64,000 nucleotides of DNA from Symsagittifera roscoffensis (lineage: Eukaryota; Xenacoelomorpha; Acoela; Convolutidae). Location: the NCBI RefSeq assembly GCF_963678635.1, contig NC_087065.1:1676001-1740000 (forward strand). The letters run 5' to 3'. Below are positions 51,583-60,614 of the stretch, piece after piece. The notes beneath the pieces were generated by a model. It searched no databases, had not been told where the DNA came from, and saw only the letters and a list, made by a program, of their open reading frames with translations. Position numbers and translations under genes: made by a program. Position 1 is the stretch's first letter; each line of letters begins with the position of its first letter.

Positions 51583-53109
51583 TCATAATTTATCTCTAGA
51601 GATGCCTGACCCGAATCGATTCAGCAATATCTCGAAGATCTTGTCCGCGGTGTCGCGTTCTTCCTCCTTCTTTGCGACCACGCATTTTAATGCCGTTCCT
51701 TCCAAGTTGCTCAGTATGGCTGTACATGCTTGTCTTTCGTCACTCAAGTTATCTTGTTCTAGATGTAATCTCATCACTTCCACCCAAGTGTCAATGCATC
51801 CATCGGAGTCGTCTTTGAATTCTTTTGGCTTCTTGAATGTCTTTCTTGATTTTCCCTCTCTCCTGTCGCTCGAGTCAGTGTTCCTCGTGGCGAAGGCCTC
51901 TAGAGTCCTGTTCATCATCTCCCAAGTACTGGCCCATGTCATAGCATCCGGTCCTGTGTTGCTGTTAGCTGTTGAATCTCCCAGAGCAGTCGTTGTATTC
52001 GACGTTCCATTCTTCATTATTGTTTTCGCAGCTGTTGGTGCTATGCTTATCGCATCCCTGGTTAAGGGCAACGGTGTCGATTGTCGTTTGTTCCTTTGTG
52101 GTTCTGCAAAGTCAACTCTGGTGCCTTGCGTACGATCCGCTGCCGGTCTTTCTTGTGGAGTAGAACCTCTCAAGATTGCATCCAACTTCGCCTGTATTGC
52201 ACACGAACTCTCGGCCTGACTCTTGCTCATTGTGTCCATTCTCCTTTCCAGGCTTCCTAATTGGCTGTTGACATCATCATATCGGTTCTTCAACTGTTGC
52301 ATGTCTGTTTTGATGTTCTTTTCTCGTTCTTCATTGGTGGCTTCTACCTTATCTGACATTTCCTTGAGTCTCTCATCTGTTGCCTTAGCTAGGTTAAAAT
52401 AACTGTCTAGATACTCGTGCTTGTTGTATCTTATCTCCTTTTTTATCACCTCTCTGTCTTCTTCACTGTGCTTAAGTCTTTTGTCAATCTGATTTAATTT
52501 CGCCAACAAGTCACCCAGCTCAATGGTAGTCTCTTCATGGTCAGCCGTCGGTCTCTCTTCGGCCGTAGCCTCTGCTTTAGCTTGTTCCTCTCTTGGATTG
52601 GCTTCTGAGGTCTTCGTACTCACTGTCCCAAATGTTCGTGCTCTTTCTGCTTTTGGTTCTTCAGTCACGTTTTATTTCGTTTTTATTCCGAACATTATTC
52701 CCAATTTTTCCGTAAAAGATGTCCTCTTTACTTGAGAGTCTTCTTTCACCGTTTCTTCGGTGTTGCCTATTGCATCTTCCGCGTCATCTATCGGTGAGAA
52801 CTCTATGGGTTTCTGGTTCGGTTCCTCTGCATTGGGCATTGGAGTTGACTCTGTCGCCATCTTCCTTGTTTCATCCACACTTTGATCGGGTGTCTCTAGA
52901 TCAATCTCGATGGTGGGTTCTACTCGCTCCCCTTCCGTGCCCTCTTTCGCCCTGTTCTCCGCTGTACTCCTTGTGCTGACCATGTTAACTGAAAAGTTCT
53001 TCTTCGTTATCTTTGGGCCCGTTGATGTCGTTCCGCGCAGTGATGAATTATATTTCGTGTTTGATCCACTTGACCTTTTTTCGAGCACCGGTACCCTACT
53101 CCGCCTCAT
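51583..53109 (-). pseudogene. E2 gag: interrupted and lacking the nucleocapsid region
   Basis: The first open piece is 53109-52672 (145 aa). The likely true start is the ATG at 52983 (MVSTRSTAE), equivalent to MVETRSQ in E0 and E1. It ends in a UAA (52672-52674), but the same frame continues at once as 52668-51583 (361 aa). That piece contains a long coiled-coil-like stretch and the capsid part (DDSDGCIDTWVEVMRLHLEQDNLSDERQ, FEILLNRFGSG, shown in parts). After RFGSG the sequence jumps to the segment that in E0 lies after the zinc knuckle (NYEKAATEAIAK), out of frame. So about 250 codons (rest of capsid and CCHC) are missing. Confidence 0.78.
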
Positions 53110-53392
53110 TATTTCTATTTACAACTGCTTTTATTTACAATTTTATTATATACACGATTCTATTCTAAGAATAAAAAAAAATATTTTTTTGTGGTAGCAA
53201 ATTCTGTACAACGTGTTAAAAACCTTATCCAATTCTCTTTCTAAAACCTCCGAAAAACTTTCCTTAATTTGGTCTTAACCGTACCTATTTCGATTTGTCT
53301 TATTCTGTCTTAAGACACACTTGTTGTGATTCTACTTCAATTTTTATACCGTCCCAAGACTATTCGTCACTATCACAGTACTCTCCGCTAGT

Positions 53393-54105
53393 GTCCTAAG
53401 ACCCTTGTACCAAGACTACTGTCCCAAGACTAGTGTCCCAAGGCTAGTGTCCCAAGACTACTGTCCCAAGACTACTGTCCCAAGACTAGTGTCCCAAGGG
53501 TAGTGTCCCAAGACCAGTGTCCCAAGGCTAGTGTCCCAAGACTAGTGTCCCAAGGCTAGTGTCCCAAGACTACTGTCCCAAGACTAGTGTCCCAAGGGTA
53601 GTGTCCCAAGACCAGTGTCCCAAGGCTGGTGTCCCAAGACTACTGTCCCAAGGCTAGTGTCCCAAGACTACTGTCCCAAGACCAGTGTCCCAAGACCAGT
53701 GTCCCAAGGCTAGTGTCCCAAGACTAGTGTCCCAAGACCCTTGTCCCAAGACCACTGTCCCAAGACCACTGTCCCAAGACCCTGTCCCAAGACCACTGTC
53801 CCAAGACCCTGTCCCAAGACCACTGTCCCAAGACCCTGTCCCAAGACCCTGTCCCAAGACCACTGTCCCAAGACCCTGTCCCAAGACCCTGTCCCAAGAC
53901 CCTTGTCCCAAGACCACTGTCCCAAGACCCCGTCCCAAGACCACTGTCCCAAGACCCTGTCCCAAGACCACTGTCCCAAGACCCTGTCCCAAGACCACTG
54001 TCCCAAGACCCTGTCCCAAGACCACTGTCCCAAGACCCTGTCCCAAGACCACTGTCCCAAGACTGCTCTGTCCCAAGACTTCTTCGGTACTGTCCCAAGA
54101 CTCGT
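53393..54105 (-). repeat. 14-bp minisatellite of the E2 leader
   Basis: Around fifty units of GACTACTGTCCCAA and variants. The part up to about 53740 uses 14-bp units (GACTAGTGTCCCAA, GGCTAGTGTCCCAA). The rest alternates a 14-bp (GACCACTGTCCCAA) and a 13-bp unit (GACCCTGTCCCAA), giving a 27-bp higher-order period. Long ORFs on both strands here are artefacts of the repeat. Confidence 0.92.
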
Positions 54106-54920
54106 CACGGAGTGTCTTCCTCGTTGTAGGGTCTTCTTGAATCACCGTACCTTGTACCACCACTCAAGCTCTAGTAAAATTTTCCCAAAAACCCTCTCTT
54201 AAAAGCCAAATGCTGACCCCCCTCTTCTTTTTGGTTGTTTCTATTTCAATGTAGGTGCGCAGGTATCTTGTGATCACCTGTTCGTATAAAACCAAACACA
54301 AATCCTCACTAAAATGCAACAAAAATCTAAGTAAGAAAAATAATAAAAACAGAAAAATGAGCCCACCTGAAATTCAAAGGTGACCAATGTCTACCTTTCG
54401 TCGAAAAAAATGTCTGGTACCTAATTGCCACGCGTTTTCCTCCCCCCACTAGTGATCTTATGGGGTTTCACAAAAGCTGTTTATATCCGGTCCCCCCTAC
54501 CAAACCAACCAGCGTACCAGTCTTAACTCGAGTTGAATTTTGGATCTCCACCTAATATTACCAACGCGTGTTAATTTCTAATGTAACTAAGTCAACGATG
54601 TCGACTAATTAGTTACTCTAATTTCCCCCTTTTTGCAATTTACAACCGCCAACCTCTAACTTAACCAGTCCCCCTTCTAACCTCCCCCCTTTCTAGCCCC
54701 CCTTCTTAAGCCTAAAAATTACTTTAAGCGCCGGGTGCTAAACCTCTCAAGAGAAAACCGTAGACCTGTTTCCAGGCCTGCTCAAGTAAAAACGTTCCTC
54801 AAAACTGGGGGATTTCGCTTATCCAATTTTACACTTATCTCCTATAATGTAATGTGGATTCTAACGATACCCGTTCTGCCCAACTTGAGAACTCGAGAAT
54901 TGCCAAATCCTTCTTGGCTG

Positions 54921-55110
54921 CTTTCCCACTCGACTGGTCACCTGTTCCAGTCCAGTCTCCTATTGGTTCAGCTCAAGTGTCCCTGAACCACTTTCCCACT
55001 CGGCTGGTCACCTCTTCCAGTGAAGTCTCCTATTGGTTCAGCTCAAGTGTCCCTGAACCACTTTCCCACTCGGCTGGTCACCTCTTCCAGTCAAGTCTCC
55101 TATTGGTCCA
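54921..55110 (-). repeat. 70-bp tandem repeat in the E2 leader
   Basis: CTTTCCCACT starts at 54921, 54991 and 55061; the units share CCTATTGGTTCAGCTCAAG. About 2.7 copies. Confidence 0.88.
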
Positions 55111-55578
55111 GCTAAGTTCCAAGCTATCTGAAAACCCTTGACGACGCCCCACTTCGGGCACTTTATTCAGTTTACTGGTTTAAATTGCTAGGTTGATCGA
55201 AACGATCGAACTTGTAAAACAGTATGGGTATACTATTTAATTAATATAAAGGTTTGATCCAACTAATCTGGTGTCAAAGTCACTGTCTTTTTTCGTTTTA
55301 TGGTTTTTGTTCCTTTTTCTATTCTTTTTTGGTTTTTGTTTTGCTTTTTGTCTTTTTGCTCGTGTTTTTGTCTCCCTAGTTGCCCCCCTTTACTCGGTTA
55401 GCTAAGCCTCGTTCGGAGAGCGTAACAGGAAATTTTCTCGAGTTTTCTTAAAAAGCTATCACGGTACAACCGGAAGGTTTGCACGTTCCTGTCGAACCGT
55501 ACCGCCGGTACTCTAGAATGGGCATTCAGCCCGAAGCTGTCTCAAGTGGGTTCGACTCCGTAGTCTTGATGTCGTAAA

Positions 55579-55593
55579 CACCCAGGAGCGCCA
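55579..55593 (-). promoter_or_regulatory. Putative primer-binding site of E2
   Basis: Minus-strand TGGCGCTCCTGGGTG, 11 bases inside the 5' LTR, identical to the E1 site. Its complement ends in GCGCCA as a tRNA 3' end would. The offset from the LTR is longer than the usual few bases. Confidence 0.6.
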
Positions 55594-55604
55594 TAAAAAC
55601 ACTA

Positions 55605-56521
55605 TGTAACATTCGTCTACTGCAGTCACACATGAGGCTTAAGAAAAATAGGCCCTATAACCACTGGCTCAAGGGTCAGGGACACTATCTCTTGTGTTTT
55701 TCTACCTCAAGAACGGTCGGAGCCAGTTCGGTTCGCTTGTGACATGAGACTACGACCCGTTACAGCTTAAAGGCTACTACTAAAATATCCCCCCACTCTA
55801 GAATTAGAAACGTCCCCATACTTAGGTCTCTAGATACCCAAAATACATGAACGCCGTTAAAAACCGGGTTGGAACAATCCGTTAAGTTACTTTTTATTAG
55901 ACAGTGGAACTTTGATCCATTTCAGATGGATCAACCTAAAACTCGCCTTACCTCAACATAACAATTATAAAACACACTCTAGGAATTTTAAATTAAGTAC
56001 TCACATCGTAGCACGCTCAAGAACCAGGAAGTAAATAAGTCGGTAAGCAACTCAAGAATTAATAAAGTAACTAAAATGAGTTTAATGTCAGTCAGTTTTA
56101 ACAACAAGAACAAGTTTTTACTCTAGACTGCAAGTTCTCGTGAACCATTGGGACACTCTAGCTGTCCACCTTTCCACCGAAGGTTCACTCTGGTCCAGTC
56201 AATAATAGTATTCCAATCGTAATAATCCAACTCGTGGGAACGCTCTCGTCTCTGTTTCAGATGGGACAGCTCTACTCTAGGTTATTATTGCTTTTGAAAT
56301 TGCGAATAGCAATTTCCCACCGATTTTTCTAGCAACTTTCCCGCGATTGTTACTCAATTGTTCTGATATTGTTCTAACTTCTTTTTCTGATTTTCAGTTC
56401 TCGCGAGAAAATCGTGCATGACAGGTTCCATTCGAAATTTTGAAAAATTAAATTTCACTCCGAAATCAAGTGTTTTTTGCTCCTCTCAAGGTCAAACTTC
56501 CAAATATGACCGACTGGCACA
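55605..56521 (-). repeat. E2 5' LTR
   Basis: 917 bp, two adjacent differences from the 3' LTR. AATAAA on the minus strand at 55893-55898. No convincing TATA box found. Confidence 0.93.
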
Positions 56522-57148
56522 TACATATCGACGGAAAATAAAGTTAGGTTCTAAAAAGTTTGGCTAGCGTCTAAAAAAAGCTCTACATATTTTTCACCGT
56601 CTCTACCAAAGCCAGTTCTTTTGGTGGTCTTCCTAACATCGAGTCGACAAAAACGTTACTGCTCTCGGCTTCGGTCAAAACACTCAGATTAACTTAAATA
56701 CATGCAAAATTAGTGAGCTCATGGCTGTGTCTCAGTATCCCCAGACCACGAGGTCACTCCTAAAAACAGGGCTACTACTATTTATTATAATACTATTGTT
56801 TTTGTTCAGCAGATAAAAATCATCATCTCCATCGAAGATGGATCAACCCTTTCCCTCAACTCCTAGCTTCTCATAATCTGAAAATGAATCTGGATGTTAA
56901 TTAAATTCAATTCAGGACATGACCAGGAAGCTTAAAGTTTATATAAAAACAGTTTGAGTCTTGGGCCCGAGACCACTCCGGATTCTGGAATCCGGGGAAA
57001 TAACGTTCATGTGAATTGCTCAGTAACAATTGTAGCGACACAATCGTTACAACTCGGAGCGGTTTCTGACAAGTTCCAATTCTATCTGTCGTTGTTTCTT
57101 CGTAGTTGTTTCTACTGCAACTATTGTTGTTCTGATTTTCGGGCCACA
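56522..57148 (-). repeat. LTR D, right piece
   Basis: Continues LTR D after E2 (TACATATCGACGGAAAATAAAG). It aligns with LTRs B and C through the ACTCCGGATT and AATCCGGGGAAATAA region, with clearly more differences. The right edge is placed at GGGCCACA by its CA ending and loss of similarity; this is uncertain. Beyond it lies presumed host DNA. Confidence 0.75.
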
Positions 57149-57914
57149 CTTCAAAGGGTTTTGAAGTCAGTCACTACATTTTGCAAATTCAATTTCGCTT
57201 CTCTTATTTCTTCTAAATCTTTAATGCTCCGCCGTAATACTTTTATTTTAGATTTTCAAAATGAAAAAAAAACGAGAGACTTTTTCTTGATTTTAATGTT
57301 AGTGTCTCTCTTTATCCCTCATCATCTGCCAAATAGGACGCTTAAACTGTTTTCGGGAAAATTGATTTTTTTTTATGATTTCAAAGATTTGCAGTGATAG
57401 CTGTGCTCGGATCTTTCCGTGGTGCGTGCACAGAAAGTAGCATAGTTTTGTAAGAAATGTTTTTGTACCCTGTGGGAAATGGTGATTTTCTATTATCGGA
57501 TTCAGTATCCCAAATTACGGTGCTAGGCATATAAGCAGACCGGTTTTTTAAGCAGACCAATCTTCAAACGCGGCGTTGGCGATAAGCGACCCCTTGCTCC
57601 GCTGCGCTTCCATTGGGCGCGAAGGTCATTGTGCGCGTAAATATTTGTTTTGTCGCTGTTTAGACTATTGTGTTTTTGAAGTTAATAGTTGTTTTGACAA
57701 ATCGTGAGATGATTGTTGATTGGGGAATCTTGACCCCAGACTGAGCGTCTTTTTGATCATGCATCACTTCATTACGTTTTGATCTGCTAAAAGACTCATT
57801 TTTAATTTTTGTGCTGAAAGATTGGTCTGATAAACGATCTGTCCCCCCGAATTACGACTTCAATTTTCTCGATTTTCAAATCAATATTTAACGGTCTATG
57901 TAATTCAAGATAAC
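57149..57914. other. Host intergenic DNA and 5' region of the CNOT4-like gene
   Basis: No gene seen. A short inverted repeat CTTCAAA-gggt-TTTGAAG lies at about 57149-57166. A TATA-like ATATAAG lies near 57528. The exact transcription start cannot be read from the sequence. Confidence 0.4.
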
Positions 57915-59942
57915 ATGTCTGACGCTTTTAATGCTATTTCAGTTTCAGTTTTGAACTTAAAACTAAGAATGGGCGATAACAGAGTTGAATCGTTTGGTGA
58001 ATGCCCGTTATGTCTTGATGCTTTCGAGCTGGACGATCAGAGTTTTTATCCATGTCCATGTGAATACCAGATTTGCCGTTTCTGCTGGCACAGAATTAAG
58101 AGTGACGAAAATGGCCTTTGCCCCGCGTGTAGAAAGCCTTACAGTGAAATGCCGGCGCAATTCCAGCCATTATCGAAAGAGCAGCTGACAACAATGCGAA
58201 TAGATAAGAAAAATAAGGCTTCAGAGAGAAAAATAAAGGTAGCGGAAAGTCGAAAACATCTAGCGGCTGTAAGGGTGGTGCAAAAATGCTTAGTTTTTGT
58301 TGTGGGGTTGTCATCTAGAATAGCGGATGGTGAAATGCTTAAAAAACCAGAGTACTTTGGAAGATTTGGTAAAATTCATAAATGCGTAGTGAACAACAAC
58401 ACTAATTATGCTGGATCGACTGGACATAGCGCTAGTGCGTACATCACTTTCTATAAATCAGATGATGCGCTACGAGCTGTGCAGCAAACGAACAATACAC
58501 AAATTGATGGTAGAACACTAAAAGCTTCTCTCGGAACGACAAAATACTGTAGTCAGTTTTTAAAAGCAATGACATGCAACAAACCAGATTGCATGTACCT
58601 GCATGAGCTAGGCGATGAAAGAGCCAGCTTCACGAAGGAAGACATGCAACAAGGCAAGCATCAAGAGTATGAACAGGAATTGCACGATGAGTTTTATAGA
58701 AAGGAGGCTGAAGGTAATTTGGAGGCACAAATGGACAGGTACAAGACCGTGTTCACTTTGAGATCGGAGGCGAACGGGCATGCACCTTACCCCTTGAAAG
58801 TAGATGCAGAATTGCCGCCAAGTTCTATTAATGGGCCGCAAATGAATGGGGGATCTAATCGCACAACGCCCTCTCCCTCTAACGCATGGGGTGATGCAAA
58901 TCATCAAAATAGTCTTCACTCGCCGCTCGAAATAAGCGGTAAAACTAAACCCGAGGAGACCAGTGGAGCGTCCCAGGGTTTCTCAATTTTCTCTAATTTG
59001 GAGTCATCTCTGGACCGCGGCAATCAGTTCAAACCCCATGAGGTGAAATCAGATCCTTTCACATGCGTGACTCAAAGCAGTGGTACGCCGTGGGAAGCTG
59101 CAGTGTTTTCCGGTGAAACATACGGAGATCCAGCTAGGAGATTCCTTAGCGAGCCTGCTACATCAGCAAATCATAGGTTCGATCAGCCGTACGAAAATGG
59201 GATACCACAGCTGCTAAATATTCTAGATAACAGAGCACCGGACGATGACCTAGAATTTGACCCAATAGAAGAATGTCAGAAAGGTTTAGAAGAGTTGATG
59301 CAAAAAGAAAGACTTCTCAGTTGTGTCAACCTGTCTGAATCGTTTCCGCCCTCAACAGCTGTTCCTTATGGTGCGTCAAATCAGAATAGTTTATCTCACA
59401 GCTTCAATGGTTTCCATTCGTTAAATTCACAGCCTGCTGAACATCAAATGGGTCCTGCATTGCACCAGCAACCATTCGATCAGCAGCAACAGTTGAGAGC
59501 ACTTCTTCCAAATGTGACCATCCACTTCCAGAGTGCTCTGCCGAACAGTATTCACAATGGACCCCAGATGTCCTCGGCACCTAATTCAGGGGCTCCCCAC
59601 ACTTGGCAAAATGCTGCCTGGAACAACAATACATCGAATCAGTACAACATCAGCTCAGAAGATCCAGCAATTATATCCACGAGGAAGTCGCATAATCACT
59701 TAAGTTATTGGGAAAATAACAACTACCAGAAGCAGTTATCAGCTGGAAGCCAGTTCAATGAGCCGAGTGCAGTAGAAGCTCCTCAATCTCAGGACCCTGC
59801 CGATGCCTTCAATGGTCCAAACAAAAAGACAAGTTTGTCTAAGAACAGTCGTCAGTTGTTCACCAACTGGAACACCAAAGACTGCCCAGCTCCTACATCG
59901 CCACACTCCGCACCCCCAGGATTCAAATCAGACATGAACTAA
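57915..59942 (+). CDS. cnot4: CNOT4-like E3 ubiquitin ligase of the CCR4-NOT complex
   Basis: 675 aa from the first ATG (57915); a second in-frame ATG at 57969 also precedes the RING. Order: C4C4 RING finger at residues 30-73 (ECPLC, PCPCEYQICRFC, CPAC), the all-cysteine type special to CNOT4; a basic linker (SERKIKVAESRKHLAAVRVVQ); RRM at about 124-205 (LVFVVGLSSRIAD, FGRFGKIHKCVV, SAYITFYKSDDALRA); a CCCH finger (KYCSQFLKAMTCNKPDCMYLHELGD); then a long low-complexity Asn/Gln/Ser-rich tail. CNOT4 ubiquitinates targets in mRNA decay and translation quality control, mainly in the cytoplasm. The N-terminal 230 residues are strongly conserved with animal CNOT4. No intron interrupts the frame, which is unusual for this gene in many animals. 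Only host gene I can name here. Confidence 0.93.
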   Translation: MSDAFNAISVSVLNLKLRMGDNRVESFGECPLCLDAFELDDQSFYPCPCEYQICRFCWHRIKSDENGLCPACRKPYSEMPAQFQPLSKEQLTTMRIDKKNKASERKIKVAESRKHLAAVRVVQKCLVFVVGLSSRIADGEMLKKPEYFGRFGKIHKCVVNNNTNYAGSTGHSASAYITFYKSDDALRAVQQTNNTQIDGRTLKASLGTTKYCSQFLKAMTCNKPDCMYLHELGDERASFTKEDMQQGKHQEYEQELHDEFYRKEAEGNLEAQMDRYKTVFTLRSEANGHAPYPLKVDAELPPSSINGPQMNGGSNRTTPSPSNAWGDANHQNSLHSPLEISGKTKPEETSGASQGFSIFSNLESSLDRGNQFKPHEVKSDPFTCVTQSSGTPWEAAVFSGETYGDPARRFLSEPATSANHRFDQPYENGIPQLLNILDNRAPDDDLEFDPIEECQKGLEELMQKERLLSCVNLSESFPPSTAVPYGASNQNSLSHSFNGFHSLNSQPAEHQMGPALHQQPFDQQQQLRALLPNVTIHFQSALPNSIHNGPQMSSAPNSGAPHTWQNAAWNNNTSNQYNISSEDPAIISTRKSHNHLSYWENNNYQKQLSAGSQFNEPSAVEAPQSQDPADAFNGPNKKTSLSKNSRQLFTNWNTKDCPAPTSPHSAPPGFKSDMN

Positions 59943-59950
59943 ATTATTGG

Positions 59951-59956
59951 AAATAA
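59951..59956 (+). terminator. Poly(A) signal of the CNOT4-like gene
   Basis: AATAAA nine bases after the stop codon (TAA at 59940-59942). Very close to the stop, so the 3' UTR would be short unless a later site is used. Confidence 0.55.
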
Positions 59957-60554
59957 AAAATTTTGTTTGCGAAAGTTCAGAAGTTAAAAGATTACCACAT
60001 CCATCTCTTTTATGTTCAGACAGCTACTCAGAGTGATTGATGCAGAATGATTTGATCATTTATGAGTTATTCAACAAAATTCTTTTTGCGAAAAAAAGCT
60101 ATCAATGATGTTGAAAGAATGAAATATTCGAATTTCCAAAATAACACAGCAAATTCTGCAGGCTGCAAAAAAGGAAAGAAAAAGAACAAATAGGGTTCAG
60201 GCATAAAGTATGACCACTGAGTCTTCCGTTGGTCGAATAATAAGTGTAACCTTGAACAAGAATAGCACTGAAAGATCAGACCATAAAAAGAAAACTTTTT
60301 TAACACTATGTATTTTGTTCGTCTGGCTACAAGTGGATCGGAACTACAAACTTTATAGCATCAAACACAGCGCGGTGTTTACAAATTGGTTCAAGTTAAA
60401 TACTAGTAAGTTTTAAATGAAGCACTAGTGAAAAGTCTCAGTCTCATATTATCGGATTCGTGTTTCATTTCATTATGTCGGGTGAGTTGGCGATTTTGTT
60501 TTTGGAAATGCTTACTGCTCTAGCTGATGCAGCAATTTACTTGAAGATTTTTAT
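59957..60554. other. Intergenic DNA between the CNOT4-like gene and the LINE
   Basis: AT-rich. No supported gene; short open frames are present but show no recognisable features. Confidence 0.4.
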
Positions 60555-60614
60555 TATTATATTATTATTAAAGTTCTTAACCACGTTTTACAAAGCTCAA
60601 AAGTGGACGGTGGC

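Larger units (their letters stand above)
53110..55604 (-). other. E2 5' leader
   Basis: About 2.5 kb, non-coding. From gag outward: AT-rich spacer; the 14-bp GTCCCAAGAC minisatellite (53393-54105); mixed sequence; a 70-bp tandem repeat (54921-55110); a T-rich stretch at about 55290-55380 (A-rich in the sense strand); and the primer-binding region. The same order (minisatellite, then A-rich sense stretch, then primer-binding site) is found in the unrelated-looking E1 leader. Confidence 0.7.
34337..56521 (-). mobile_element. E2: 22.2-kb Ty3/gypsy-like LTR element, recently inserted
   Basis: Identical-length LTRs (917 bp) at 34337-35253 and 55605-56521, TGTAAC...GGCACA on the plus strand, differ only at two adjacent bases (ct at about 34708 against ag at about 55977). 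The flanks carry a TAC duplication, and the site is inside LTR D. Minus-strand order: leader with minisatellite, gag (defective), PR-RT-RNase H, integrase plus macro-like tail, spacer, ORF3 (double SGNH), ORF4 (1699 aa), short 3' UTR. The size is three to four times a typical gypsy element. GDSL/SGNH genes are known as captured cargo in LTR elements of bdelloid rotifers, so capture has precedent; the macro tail and ORF4 I cannot match. Confidence 0.93.

Noticed and set aside
53393-54105. CRISPR array
   Set aside because: Units are directly adjacent 13-14 bp repeats without spacers, in eukaryotic retroelement DNA.
53654-54202. Four overlapping ORFs of 124-169 codons on both strands
   Set aside because: They are translations of the 14/13-bp minisatellite and lack any independent support.
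55540-55593. Host tRNA gene next to the primer-binding site (GGGTTCGACTCC followed by GCGCCA)
   Set aside because: The distance and the lack of a D arm and anticodon arm do not fit a tRNA; only the CCA-ending 15-mer is tRNA-like.
57915-59942. CNOT4-like gene as cargo of the LTR array
   Set aside because: It lies outside LTR D, on the other strand, with its own poly(A) signal.
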